Below are positions 1-12,026 of a DNA stretch of 64,000 bases, in pieces. Position 1 is the stretch's first letter, and every line of letters begins with the position of its first letter. Both the position numbers and the translations under genes were made by a program. Origin of the DNA: Guadua angustifolia (taxonomy: Eukaryota > Streptophyta > Magnoliopsida > Poales > Poaceae). The stretch covers positions 83,556,437 to 83,620,436 of the forward strand of contig CM070500.1 in assembly GCA_036346375.1 (NCBI GenBank), given 5' to 3'. Below the pieces are notes generated by a model. It saw only the letters and a program-made list of their open reading frames with translations. It made no database searches and had not been told where the DNA came from.

Positions 1-882
1 AGAGGAGGCGGAGAACGTCTCGTTCGCTCGTTTTGGGAGGGCGAAGCGGATGTCCGGAAGAAGGGTATTGTCTGACTTTGGACGCAAGCGGCTCCTGCCA
101 AATGGACGGGAACGTCGGGCGAAATTTTGAAAATTTTGTTCGAGGTTTCGGATTTCGATATACATTTAAAATCTAGCTAGATTAAAAAATTAAAATTGTT
201 ATAGAAATTTTCAAGAAATTCAGAAAATTTTGCCAAAATATCTGGATTTTTTACCAGATTTTGACTTTTAAGGACTGGATTTAGGTTAAGAATGTCATCT
301 TCCATGAAAATTTATTGAAAACTGAATTTTGAGATGTTTTATAAAAATAGCAGAAATATTTTTATAAAATCATACAAACTTGATCACACTCTACAAAATT
401 TATGGCACCATCTTTAGTAGTCTAGGATCATACAAAAAAATTTCAAAAGAATTTAACTTTATTTGTTATATTTAAAAATTCAAAAACAGGATGAACACAA
501 CTGAAACAATAACCGTGTCAGAATTTTATAAATTTGCTTGAGTGTGATTATAATCCAAAAGTTTTAGGAGAGTTTAAGAATTACCTCAGAACTATTTTAC
601 AAAAAAAGTTTCAACCATTTTTCACTCAGTTGAATTTTGCTAAGATTTCGGAATTTTGACCAAAATTTCAGTAATTTTAGTTCAAAATTTTCATATTTCA
701 AATTTGCTTTTTGAATTTTAACTAGATTTTATCCAAAATTCTAAGATTTTACTAAAATTTTGGATATTTCAACCAAAATTTCGGTAATTTTAGTTCAAAA
801 TTTTCATATTTCAAATTTGCTTTTTGAATTTTAACTAGATTTTATCCAAAATTCTAAGATTTTACTAAAATTTTGGATATCG
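1..882. other. AT-rich left flank, no gene
   Basis: After a GC-richer first 120 bases the sequence is very AT-rich and dominated by short 'aaaatttt'-type words. No reading frame with recognisable protein similarity is present. It looks like non-coding repeat or old LTR material, but I cannot name a family. It ends with two 113-bp direct repeats and the target site of the LTR element that follows. Confidence 0.5.
661..880. repeat. Two near-identical 113-bp direct repeats
   Basis: Copy 1 begins at 661 and copy 2 at 774. They agree almost base for base over about 105 positions; a visible change is 'ttcagtaatt' versus 'ttcggtaatt'. Copy 2 stops at 'ttggatat' (880), a few bases before the LTR element's target duplication, so the retrotransposon landed at the edge of this duplication. 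Confidence 0.85.
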
Positions 883-887
883 CCTAC

Positions 888-1361
888 TGTGGAGCATACA
901 CACCACGAGTATCTGCAAGGCAGGCATGTGAAGCCCAAACTAGACCAGACCGGGCCGGGCCAAGCTGGTTGTATGGAAACAGAAGATACAAGGGTGCGCC
1001 AAAACGTGCGAGATAAGGAAACCTTGAAGATAGCAACCGATCCGGATAGGTAGGATACAATCGTAATCTAAACCATTGCCAAACGGATAGGTATAGGAGA
1101 TATAATTCCCACCTTGTATCCGACTAGGACTCTCTTTTGTAACCGCCCCTCCTCTGCTATATAAAAGGAGGGACGAGGGAACATCAATAGACAATCTCAT
1201 CAGCAAATTAGCTAGCTACATATAATTCCAGAGCACAGAACTAGAGTATTATCTCCTCTGCGAGAGTCCGAACCTGTATAATTCCCGTGTCTTGTGCTAC
1301 CATTGAGTTTGGATCCGACGCCTAGCCCCGTTTTCATTATTGCCGACAACAAACGTTGACA
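888..1361 (+). repeat. 5' LTR
   Basis: 474 bp, starting TGTGGAGC and ending GTTGACA, so it has TG...CA ends. A TATA box (tatataaaa, 1158-1166) lies in a good position for the U3 promoter that starts the genomic RNA. It pairs with the 3' LTR at 12027-12496. Differences are mainly C/T and G/A, plus a length change near 1225 ('gctagctacat' versus 'gttagccat'). Confidence 0.92.
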
Positions 1362-1362
1362 G

Positions 1363-1381
1363 TTGGCGCGCCAAGTAGGGG
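1363..1381 (+). other. Primer binding site of the LTR element
   Basis: The motif ttggcgcgccaagtagggg starts two bases after the LTR end, where the minus-strand primer tRNA anneals. This wording recurs in RIRE2/Tat-type grass elements. I do not assign the tRNA species. Confidence 0.75.
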
Positions 1382-1411
1382 ACTGCGTTAAGATCAATCC
1401 CATCAAGCTCG

Positions 1412-3448
1412 ATGGTAATCCCTAGCGAAATCATGGCCACCTTTCCTCCCGCCCAGGCGTTCCGTTTCGGAAGTCTGGACTTCATCGCCGATGATCTTGG
1501 CAAGCTTATCCTTTCGGATTCGGATCATATCCAATCTGGAAGTGATTCTATCGCTCTCTACGAAAGCGACCACTTTCGGATCGAGGGCAATATGGCCATC
1601 GTCCTTAGACGATAAGCCAAGAGCTTGTTCCTCGATGCAATGAATCGGTCAAGGACGAGTCCCGAGTGGTAAGAGGCGCCAGAAAACCACTCGGATCTAA
1701 AGGTCAGCCAAATCTGTCTTATTGTTCTTCTGATTCAGAGAGCAAGGCAGGAAGTTCTCAAGGCTTTCGCGGCATCTTCGTGATCGAAGACCAACGGACT
1801 GAGTCCCAGCAACAGAAAGATGCCTTGGACGCCGCAGAAGCAGAGCGCCTTCGTCGTGAGGCACAAGAAACCTGCGCGAGGTCTCTCCACGTCAAGGGAC
1901 GCAATGTTAACGAAGACATCTTGAAGATGAAGATGGGGAACCAATCGGTTTTCCATATTCCTCAGCAGAATATCGTCGCATCGAAGACACTTCTCGACAC
2001 ATTGGGACCAATGCTCTGTTCCAACAGCCCAACTACTCCGATTGTGGCTCAAGTTAAGGCCATGGTGATGGCAGCAGCGATCCAACAGCATCAGGAAGAA
2101 CCAGGGGAGAAAGAGCACTCGCACCCGTAGTCACTCAGTATAGCAAAGCAATACAACCGCAATCGGGCCATGCGTACAAACGAACCGACAAGGTGAGGGC
2201 GCCCAAGCAAAGTATGATCGTGATCTCGCAGAACTGAATGCCGGTGGCGGGATCGAGAAGATAAAGAGCGCCGCCGGCGCAAAGATGACTATGAGCGTTT
2301 TGGCATCCGCCATGACGACCGGGATGACCGCAGAAACCTACACCGCTGCGACAAGGGCGATAGCGACAACCGCCGAGTCAGATCACCCTCTTGACGCTCC
2401 CCACGTCAGCGCAGCGATGGGCCTATTGAAGGGATCCGAGCCTTCACTCCCCGGCTTCGCCGAGTAGTTTGGCCTGAAGGTTTCAACCCCAAAGGCATCA
2501 CCAAGTTCGATGGAGAAAGAGATCCAAAAACTTGGTTGCAAGCTTATTCCCTTGCAATCATGGCAGCCGGGGGCGATCACAACGTAATGACCAATTATCT
2601 ACCGGTCACGCTTACCCCTTCGGTTCAAGCCTGGCTCATAGGACTTCCAACGAATTCTATAGATTTCTGGGAAGATCTTTGTAAGCAGTTCATCACCAAC
2701 TTCCAGGGCACTTATGAAAGACCTGGGACTCAGTGTGACCTATACCAGCTTCATCAGAGAAGCAGCGAGACTCTCCGAGAATTTATTCGGTGCTTCATGC
2801 AGAAAAAGAATACGATCTAGGACACCTCAGAAGCCGCAGTCATCGCAGCCGCCGACTACGGTAAGAGAAATGTTTGAATTGGCAGACCGCTATGCAATAG
2901 CCTCGGATGCTTTGGTCGAGCGTCAAGACGATCGCCCACGGTATAAGGACAAGAAGGATCACGCAGAGTCCTCTAGGCATCGGGATAAGAAGCGAAAACC
3001 CGAAGAATTGGTGGCGGTGGCCGAACGTGGCCGACCTCGTGCGCCGCGGACAGACAACTATGACACGGTAATGGATACAACTTGCCCTTTCTATCCCAAG
3101 GGGAAACATGCTGTGAAGGATTGCTTCACTCTGAGAAGGTTTGCAAAGGAGTCCAACAAGCGGCCGGCCAAGGGTGAAGCGAGAGACGAAGCAAAGAAAA
3201 AGCAAGATCCCCCTGAAGATGACAAGGGTGACTATCAGAAAATGAAGCGCGAGCTCAACTACATATTTGGGGGCTCGACTGTTTATGAGTCCAAGCGAAA
3301 GCAAAAGTTTATCGCCGACATCAATCTTTATATCAAGCAACTACCCAATACCTCAGATGGTCCGAAGTCCCGATTGCCTTTGACCGCTCGGATCATCCAG
3401 ATCACATCCCATATCCAGGTAGATATCCTCTTATTTTGGACCCTATGA
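1412..3448 (+). pseudogene. gag polyprotein, broken (Tat-lineage retrotransposon)
   Basis: Gag packages the element RNA in cytoplasmic particles. Coding starts near 1412 (frame opening MVIPSEIMATFPPAQ) and stops by 1615. Similarity then continues in other frames: a charged segment at 1666-2130, the retrotransposon gag core at about 2480-2820 (WLIGLPTNSIDFWEDLCKQF, then CDLYQLHQ), and a basic C-terminal part at 2714-3448. The core and tail overlap in different frames, so there is a frameshift near 2714-2820. A zinc-knuckle-like stretch, CPFYPKGKHAVKDC (about 3080-3120), has Tyr where related elements usually have His. At least three frame breaks make it a pseudogene. It lies between the primer site and the protease. 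Confidence 0.8.
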
Positions 3449-4053
3449 TTCGCAGCGTTAAACTCAAGAGGGTGCTGGTTGATGGACGGAGCGGACTCAA
3501 CGTCCTCTTCTCCAAAACTTTCGACGACGTGAAGATTCCCCGCTCGGAGCTAAAGCGGGCCTCATCGCCGTTTCATGGGGTAATCCTCGAGACCTCTTCG
3601 GTTCCTCTCGGGCAGATCACTTTGCCAGTCACGTTCGGGACTAGAGAAAATTACCAGATAGAATATCTTAACTTTGAGGTGGCTGATTTCGAGACGGCAT
3701 ACCATGCCATCTTGGGAAGGTCAGGCTTAGCCAGGTTCATGGCCGTGCCCCATTACACTTACCTCGTCCTGAAGATGTTCGGGCCGAAGGGAATTATCTC
3801 CGTCCGCGGCGATGTCAGACAGTTGTTCGCATGCGATAGAGAGAGCTACGAGAAGGTCGAAATGCGAGAAGTGATAGCCGACAGGGAGAAGATCCGACAG
3901 GCGGTCGCACATCAGCAAGATGAAGGAGAAGTCCCAGCCAGGGAGCAAGCCAAAACAAGCATGAAGCCTGACGAGGGGACTAAGAAGGTAATCCTCGACC
4001 CGTCCAACTTGGATCAGACAGCTCTGATCGGGACAGGACTCTGCCCTAAATAG
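3436..4053 (+). pseudogene. Retropepsin-like aspartic protease of the LTR element, defective
   Basis: Encodes the element's protease, which cuts Gag-Pol. The active-site region reads RVLVDGRSGLNVLF (about residues 12-25 of this 205-aa frame). Relatives have Asp-Gly-Gly-Ser or Asp-Thr/Ser-Gly there, so a Gly-to-Arg change sits next to the catalytic Asp. The second conserved block, AYHAILGRSGLARF, is intact and typical of the Tat lineage. The frame stops at 4053 before joining reverse transcriptase, whereas functional elements are continuous. It is separated from gag by a frame change around 3436-3448. Confidence 0.78.
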
Positions 4054-4116
4054 GAAGAAACGCTCGTCACCTTTCTTTGGGCCAACTGGGACATTTTTGC
4101 ATGAAAACCTTCCGAC

Positions 4117-5827
4117 ATGCCCGGTGTCCCTAGGGAGGTGATCGAGCGCTCCCTCAATGTTGACGAGAAGGCGAAGCCCATCAAGCAACGACCCGATGAT
4201 TCGCTCAGGATCGCCGAGAGGCCATCAGGGAAGAAATCACTAAGCTTTTAGCTGCAGGCTTTATAAATGAAGTGTATCATCCCGACTGGTTAGCAAACCC
4301 AGTTCTTGTTCGCAAAAAGAATAAAAACTGGCGCATGTGTGTTGATTATATTGATTTTAACAACGCATGCCCGAAAGATCCGTTTGGGCTGCCTCGCATC
4401 GACTAGGTGGTAGATTCAACTGCAGGCTGCGAGCGCTTAAGTTTTCTGGACGCCTACTCGGGGTATCACCAAATCAGGCTGAAAGAAGAAGACTGTATCA
4501 AGACGTCGTTCATCACTCCGTTTGGGGCATTTTGCTACGTCACGATGCCGTTCGGTTTGAAAAATGCTAGAGCAACCTATCAGCGCGCAATACAACGGTG
4601 TTTCCACACTCAAATCGAACGCAACGTGGAAGCATATGTGGACGATGTCGTCGTCAAATCTCGTGCGAAGGAAGACCTCATATCCGACTTAGCCGAGACA
4701 TTTGAAAGCCTAAGGGCCTACAAGATGAATCTTAACTCCGAAAAGTGCGTCTTTGGAGTCCCCTCAGGAAAACTACTCGGATTCATCGTGTCGCAGTGGG
4801 GCATCAAAGCAAACCCGGAGAAGATCAATGCTATCCTGAAGATGAAGCCACCGGCTAGCCAGAAAGACGTCCAAAAGCTCACAGGCTGCATGGTGGCACT
4901 CGGCAGGTTCATTTCCCACCTGGGCTCGCGGGGGATGCCTTTTTTCAAACTTCTGAAGAAGCAAGGCAATTTTCAATAGACTGCCGAGGCACAGCAAGCT
5001 TTTGAAGACCTCAAGGCATTCTTGTCCTCACCGCCAGTACTATTCTCACCGATGCCCGAAGAACCCCTTCTGCTTTACATCGCTGCAACGACTCACATAG
5101 TCAGCGCCGCAATCGTCAGAAGCGGGAGGAGGAAGGCACTTCGAAGGTTCAAGACGGATTTACTTCATCGGTATCTTGGGAGAATCCAAGACACGGTATC
5201 CGCAGTCTGAAACTATTGTATGCCGTATTGCTTACCTCTCGCAAACTTAAACATTACTTTCAAGAACATTCAATTTCGGTGATCACCGCTTTTCCGATTG
5301 GGGATATACTCCACAACCGGGAGGCCACCGGGAGAATTGCAAAATGGGCGGTCGAACTCGGAGCTTTCGAAATCTCCTTCATGCCGCGAGCAGTAGTAAA
5401 GTTTCAAGTACTCGCCGACTTCACCGCCGAGTGGGTGGAATTACAGACCCCCACGACTTCTGAAGAGCTTGAGTACTGGACAATGTATTTTAACGGTTCC
5501 CTCATGCTCAGCGACGTCAGGGCTGGCGTGGTGCTCATCTCTCCGACAGGCGAGCGCCTGAAGTATGTCCTTCAGCTCTACTTCCCGGCATCAAACAACG
5601 CCACCGAGTACAAGGCACTCATCCATGGACTCCGAATCGCGATATCCCTTGGTGTCCGAAGGCTGACAATTCGCGGAGACTCCATGTTAGTAATTAACCA
5701 AGTGCAGAAAGACTGGTCATGCGTCGGAGACAGCATGGCTGCATATTGCCAGGAAGTACAGAAGCTCGAAGACAAGTTCGACGGGCTAGAACTCACCCAC
5801 GTTCTCCGCCGAGATAATGAAGCGTGA
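4117..5827 (+). pseudogene. Reverse transcriptase and two RNase H domains, multiply interrupted
   Basis: The RT finger/palm starts near MPGVPREVIERSL (4117). It shifts frame around 4200-4245 and continues through NPVLVRKKNKNWRMCVDY, SFLDAYSGYHQI and the catalytic motif EAYVDDVVVKS (about 4630-4665), so YVDD survives. In-frame stops lie near 4404 (after FGLPRID) and at 4978. The first RNase H region (4980-5460) includes LLYIAATTHIVSAAIV and a frame change near 5210. A second RNase H follows (5465-5827): YFNGS replaces the usual YFDGS, so the first acidic residue is lost, while TEYKAL and GDSMLV remain. Two RNase H modules are characteristic of Tat elements. Inactive. Confidence 0.87.
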
Positions 5828-5859
5828 GACGAGCTCGCAAGGCTAGGCTCGGTCGAACA

Positions 5860-7200
5860 AGATGCCGGTGGAGTATTTGTCGAAGAGCTCCACAAACCTT
5901 CAATAAGTCGAAGTCAGAGGACAAATCGGAGGAAAGATCGTGAAGAGGAAGTTTTAGTCATCAATCCTGACTGGACAACTCCATTCCTAAACTATCTGTT
6001 AAAGGACGAACTTCCCAAAGATCGCATACGGGCAGAGCGCGTCGCGCGCCGGTGCAAAAGCTATGTGGTAGTCAGAGGAGAACTTTTCCGAAAGAGTGCT
6101 TCCGGGGTCCTGAGGCGCTACATATCGGAGCAAGAAGGGAAGAACCTCCTCAGAGAAATCCACTCGAGAATTTGTGGGCATCACGCAGCATCAAGTACCC
6201 TGGTGGGCAAAGCTTATCGTCAAGGCTTCTTCTGGCCAACTGTCGTATCCGACGCGGAGGATATTGTTCGCACCTGTGAAGGTTGTCAATTCTTCACTCG
6301 TCAAATACACGTGCCAGCGCAGGAGTTGCAAACCATCCCGATCACCTGGCCATTTGCAGTTTGGGGGCTCAACATGGTCGGTCCTTTGAAGAAGGCTCAA
6401 GGTGGTTTCACCCATCTCTTCGTCGCTATCGATAAGTTTACCAAGTGGATCGAGGCAAAGCCCGTCGCCACGATCACGGCGGCCAAGGCCAAGGAGTTCT
6501 TCCAGGAAATCGTGGTAAGATTCGGCGTACCAAACAGGATCATCACGGATAATTGAACTCAGTTTCGCGGGGAAGAATTTCAAGACTGGTGCGATGAACT
6601 TGGCATCAAGATTTGTTTCACTTCCGTGGCTCATCCAAGGAGCAATGACCAAGTGGAGCGGGCGAACGGCATGGTGCTACAAGGGCTAAAAGTAAGGATT
6701 TTTTATCGTCTCAAGCCTTATGCTACACGATGGGTAAAAAAATTGCCTTCGGTGCTCTGGGGGCTAAGAACTACTCCCAGCAGAGCTACCGGGTAGTCAC
6801 CTTTTTTCCTAGTATACGGCTCAGAAGCAGTCTTACCTACCGAGTTGATGTTCGGATCCCCGCGGGTTCGGAGCTACAAGGAGGCCGAGTCAGAGGAGAA
6901 CCGGATAGAAGACCTCGATCGACTGGAGAAAGCCAGGGAAATTGCAGCGATCCAGTCGGCCAAATACCTTCAAGACCTGCGCTGCTACCATGATTGGAAC
7001 GTTCGGGGCCGTACTTTCTCCAAAGGAGATCTGGTCCTAATGAAGAATCAAAGAAGCAAGCACAAACTCTCCCCAAGCTGGGAAGGCCCCTCATCGTTGA
7101 TGAGGTGACACGCCCGAGGGCTTACAGACTCAAGCGGGAAGATCGCGTGGTCTTCGGCAACTCGTGGAACATAGAACAGCTACGTCGTTTTTACTCTTAA
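5860..7200 (+). pseudogene. Integrase of the LTR element, catalytically dead
   Basis: Integrase inserts the cDNA into chromosomes. The HHCC zinc domain is visible (IHSRICGHHAASS ... CEGCQFF, about 6150-6290). The catalytic core follows: WGLNMVGPLKKA has Asn where the first catalytic Asp should be. ITDN is followed by a stop at 6554-6556 in place of Gly. QVERANG still holds the catalytic Glu. Further frame changes occur near 6700-6845. The C-terminal end NSWNIEQLRRFYS (7160-7197) matches the usual end of this protein family, so the pol region ends at 7200. An Asp-to-Asn change (GAC to AAC) and a stop are enough to inactivate it. Confidence 0.87.
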
Positions 7201-8301
7201 ATCTTGTACATTAACTATGGTATTCATGAATAAAATTTTCTTCTTGACTTGCTACTCAATTGATGCTCAATTAAGCAGTAAGTTCGGGGCTACACCTAAT
7301 AGTGTTGCGCATGCGCAACCCTTCTTACGAGTCATTTTTTATCTTTTTTCCCTATTGATTGCGAATGAGCTTGAGTACAATAAAATCCAAATCGTGAAAC
7401 TCTGATCCCATGAACGACGAACTCTAGACTCCCAAAAGCGCGTGCTTGGGAAAAATGGCCATGAGCCGACTTCCGACGCCTGGGGGCTAGAATAGTCGGG
7501 CAGAGTGCTTAAACGAAAACGAAAAGAAACTACTCATGCAAACTCTAAATCAATAGGGAAGAAAGATTAAGCAAACATTTAGATTTCATTAAGCATACTT
7601 AGGTTCGGATACATCAATGCATTACATAAGAAGTGAGCAGGAATCTAAAACCTAGGTGCAGCGCGCGCGACCTACTGCCTCGAGAAGAGCGTCCCTCGCC
7701 CCGACAAGCTTCGGGACGGTTTCGATCAGCGCGTCAACGGCGATGACGTCACGGGCTACAACCTCTTCCTTCGCGAGCTCGGCCTGCGTGAGATCGTAAT
7801 CAGCCCAGAGTTCGGCCAGGAAGACCTCCTCCCCATCAGGCGCCGGCGGAGCCTCATCTTCAAAATCAAAGATTAGCTCCTCCGCCGGGGGGGGAATGGT
7901 GGAGCCTCATCGCCAGATGAAGAAGATTGGGACGAATAAGCCATTGAAGGTTCAACGAAGAACGTCCAAGGTTGCTGAGAAGGGCTTAGAGACGGGTGAT
8001 CGCTCAAGTAGTGATAACACTCTTATATACCCAAAGCATAGAAACCGAACGGTCTTGAGTAAATGCTAGAACAGGAAGCCGAAGCGGCTCTGAAAGATGC
8101 GCCGATACCAGAACTCGAAACGACCGAGAAGACGTATGGACGCGGGACACGAAACTAGACGCGACGTATGCAAGCATTAAAACAGAAAAGACTCACAAGA
8201 CATAATGAAGCAATTAAAAGCAAAGCACGGCTTAAGCTGCCAAACGTCTTTACAAAGGCTCAAAAAGAGTGATTACAGATCAAAGTCTCAAAATACAATA
8301 T
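7201..8301 (+). other. Retrotransposon spacer between pol and antisense gene
   Basis: About 1.1 kb without a credible gene. It includes 'gcctgggggctag' at about 7469-7481, which resembles the polypurine tract wording of Tat elements and may be an extra internal tract. The part from 7660 to 7960 is GC-rich and may be the degenerate tail of the antisense gene. Confidence 0.4.
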
Positions 8302-11205
8302 TCACATGGGACCCAACTCCAGATTTTCGACTAAAGCGACGGAGGTATCCCTAACCTCGTCAAGAAGAGCAAGGGCTTGATCGTCGTCGACGGTGCAAGC
8401 GAAGCCCTCCCTGATAGCTTTGAGCTCCACCTGCGGGTACAAGGACTTCACGATGGCCAAAGCTTGACTAGCGCTCGTGATCGCCGTCTCCTTCAGTCTG
8501 TGACAAGGCGGCTCGAGCCCTTCGCCTTGATCGGCGGAGGGTGACATCCGCATCGCTGAGCCCAGCCTTGTTAGGACTCAGGATTTGCAGCAGAGCCTCG
8601 GAGCCTTCCTGGAGCTGGCTGACTCGCGCTTCAGTGGATTTGATCTTCTCATCAAGGACGCGATACTAAGCCTGCGACTTAGCCCGGTATTCTGCGAAAC
8701 CAGTCGGATTGGCCCAAAGATGCTAAAAAATGCAGCAAGAACAAAGGATGAGTCGGGATCAAACCTTCCAGCTCCGCCTCCATCTTGCTCGTCTTGGTTT
8801 GGGCGTCCTCCTCAGACTTCTTCAGTTCCTTGATCCGCTCCTTAGCGGCCTCGAGTTTTCCCCGAAGGTCTGCAACGACGAAGGCCGGAGCCAAGACAGA
8901 AAGATTGAGCTAAGGGGCGGAAGACTCAAAAGGTGATCCAAGGCAGTCGGACAAGGGGGTTACCGCTAAGGAAGCTCATCAGGTTCAGCTTTTCCACTTT
9001 GAAGACCAGAACCTGGGCCCGGAGCCTCTCTAGCTCCTCCCGGTTCTCGACCCGGGCCCTGCCGAGTTCCTCCTGTAGCTCGACACGGACCCGCTGGACC
9101 TCGGCCTCGTAGTCTTTCCTCATCTTGGTCTTCGGGAGTATCTCCCGGAGAAGGGCGTTCCTTTGCTTGGCGCGCTCTGCCAGATGCTGAAGGAGACAAA
9201 ATGAATGATAAAGCTATTCTATGCATCAAAGACAAAAAGAAGAGGACTTCTAAACAACTCGGCACAAGCAACTTACATGAGCAAACCGAGAGCAACCGTA
9301 GGCGTGGTCGCGGAACGCCTCCAATTCCTTATCCTCATCTTTGTCGTCATAAGCCATCCACTCGCCATACTCGTCAAAGAACGCAACCCGCGTCGGAGAC
9401 TTTGGGCGTGGAGGCCGAGGGAGTTCTTCCGGTGGAGGCGAAGAGCGGGCGGCAGGCCTAAAAGGCACCACTCGGCCAGCTGGCTTGGGAGGAGTACGCG
9501 GTGGGGAGCTACTCGAATTTGGGTCGGCGTCGGCGACCTGGGCCGCTGGAACAGTCGGGGGAGTGGTTGCCGCTGGCTCTAGGGTCACTTCGGGGGCGGC
9601 GGGGGCGGCATCAACTGGCGCTTCAGCTTCAGGTCGGCTCGGGACATCTTTGGCGACAGCCTCCTGGGGCTCCCCGCGTGGCATGACCACGGGAACTTCA
9701 TCGACGGGCTTCCTGGAAGAAAAAGCAGTTAGGGCATGATCCGAAAAAACAAAAGGAAGAGCTAATGAGGAAACCAACCTGCCGGATCTTCTTACCTTTA
9801 TACCTGAGCCCTTCCGAGCAGAAGACCTGCCCGCAGAAGAACCCGTCTATGCGCCGGGCGTGGGGGACAAGGGGTCTCTGATTGGGCGCGAAGGCAGAGG
9901 CACGTTGTCAGTTGAGTGCCGGGTTGGGGGCTCAGGGGCCTTTGGGTCCTCAGACCGGCTCGATGAAGAGGAAGGTGCGGATGAAGTTCGCGCGGCTGCC
10001 GGGTCCCGAACTTTCGGGCCTTCAGTCGGGCGCGTGGTAGCCGCCGACTGCTTCCTCATCTCCTTGGGTACGTAGACAGCCGGACGCTTCCCCTTTCCCA
10101 AGGGGTCTTCAGCCTCGACCATCTCGTCCTTCTTGGCACTCGGAGCTGAGGGCGAGGCACCAGCTGGGCGTTTTTGCTTGGTGCTTTTGTGTTGAGGAAA
10201 TTCGGGCAACGATGCATCAGAAAAGAAGGCGTCGCGACCCTGCAAGAACAGGTAACGAGCACATGCTTAGGCGCGGCTACTTAAGAACCAGAAAATTCAA
10301 TCTTGGGTGACAAGAAAAGCGTATTACCAGAGGCGGAGGATTCGTCTTGTTGAAGGGCTTCGGGCACCCGGTGATGGAGATTTGGGTGCCCTGGACGAAG
10401 AAATCTCCAAGGTGTCTAAGAAGAACGTCCCTAGGAATCAGTTCAGGGACTTCCCGGGTGGTGTCGCGTTCTCCTTCATAGTCATACCCAAGATGGACTC
10501 GCTCCTTGAGGGGCTGCACTTGGCGAAGGCCAAAATTGAGGATAATCACGACTCCAGTTAGTCCGCCTTCCTTCAATTTAGTGATCATCCCCATGAGCTC
10601 CTCCACCTGGTCCGCCCCGCCGTCTGAAGGGAGCGAAGTCCAGTCCAGTGAAGGCTTGGGCGGGACTACGGAAAAAGAAGGAAGAGAAGGTTTGGGGTTG
10701 GCGCAGTAAAACCATTCCTGGTGCCAGCCTTTGTTGGAGGTTTTGAAGGGAATAGCAAAATAGGCCTTCTTAAAGCCGTCCCCCCAACTGCTTTGGGGGA
10801 ATTCTTGTTTGGGAAGGGCTTGAGAAGGAAAAGATGGCGAAAAAGATCAAAATGCAGGCAAATGCCAAGGAAGGCCTCACAGAGGTGAACGAAGACAGCA
10901 ATTTGAAGAATGGAATTGGGATTGAGATGGGTCAATTCAATTTCATAAAAGTGAAGAAGACCACGAAGAAAAGCGCAGGCGGGAAGGCCAAACCCACGCT
11001 GGAAAAAGGACTCAAAAATGACCACTTCTTCAGTACGGGGTGTAGGGCAAGACTCACCCGCAGCAGGGCGACCGGAGAGCATCACCAGAGGTGGGAAGAC
11101 GCCGCCGGCGACCAACTCCGCCAATCGCCGTTTCGTCGTCACCGAAGTGGCCCAATCCTTGGCCAAGGCTGATGAAGGAGCGTCTTTGGAGGAAGGAGAA
11201 GACAT
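8302..11205 (-). pseudogene. Antisense gene of Tat-type element (putative gypsy-type transposon domain plus coiled coil)
   Basis: Read from 11205 leftwards. The first segment (11205-10666) begins MSSPSSKDAPSSALAK and contains ESFFQRGFGLPACAFLRGLL and LTHLNPNSILQIAVF, diagnostic of the domain described as 'putative gypsy type transposon' (Pfam PF04195). The next segment (10606-10277) has QPLKERVHLGYDY and REVPELIPRD. Then come a Pro/Ser-rich charged linker (10245-9847 and 9777-9250), a coiled-coil stretch rich in Glu, Leu and Arg (9123-8679) and a C-terminal piece (8553-8302). Gaps between segments may be introns or decay. A frameshift after LFLLKPFPNKN separates the first two, so it is probably non-functional. 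Function in the family is unknown; opposite polarity to gag-pol is typical. Confidence 0.72.
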
Positions 11206-12011
11206 TTTTGGGCGAAGGAATTAGCAAATGCGTCGGATCGGGATTGCAAGAGATGCTAACCCTAGTAGCAGCAATCGCAGGAAAAGCGCCGAAAATGAGA
11301 AGATGAAGGGCAAATGAGAATAGTGCACAGAAAACCGTCTCGCTCGCACCGGGTCTCATATTTATAAGGAGCGATGCTAACTTTCGCCTTGAGCGGGAAA
11401 ACGCCTCGCCTTCTGCATGTCCTGAGGTTGCCCTAGGGCACGCCTCAAGATGGGCCGGCAGCCATGTGCAGTGGTTACTGTGCACGGGCACGATTGGGTC
11501 GAATCTAATTTGGGATATGGTACGCCGCATGGTGGGCCAAGGGCCAATGACCGCACCAAACGGAATTTGGGTACTTTCCAAACTAAAAATATCTTCTTAT
11601 GATATGCCTCATGTCAGGTCGCATGCTGGTTGCTGTTCAAAATGGAATCAGATATCATAAGTCGATTCAAAATGGATATTCCATGGGTATGCCCCACGAT
11701 GGGCTATTAACCGTACATTGCAAAAAGCAGGTACATATATCGCCTGGATAATTCATGGTACGCCTCATGAGAGGCCAAAAGCTATGCGCCATGGCACACA
11801 GGTACCACTCAGCTAAAAGCCAACCAGCTCAGAGATATACTCAATAATGAGTCGTGTGCTGGCTCAATAAATTAGGCCGGGAACCACTCGGACTGATTGC
11901 ACGTGGAGCTCTATCGAGTCCTTCACGACCTCCTTGCCTGCTACAGAGCACTCGGCTGCATAGAAAACCAGTCGGGAAATCTCGTCAATAAGAGGGCAAT
12001 CCGATCACAAA

Positions 12012-12026
12012 GCACTCGGGAGCTAC
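12012..12026 (+). other. Polypurine tract of the LTR element
   Basis: The sequence gcactcgggagctac lies directly before the 3' LTR. Related elements carry 'ctcgggggctac' here. It primes plus-strand DNA synthesis. One interrupted G run suggests slight decay. Confidence 0.65.

Noticed and set aside
1735..3340. Minus-strand frames of 129 and 166 codons inside gag
   Set aside because: Shadows of the gag coding strand with no family similarity; the plus strand carries recognisable gag blocks.
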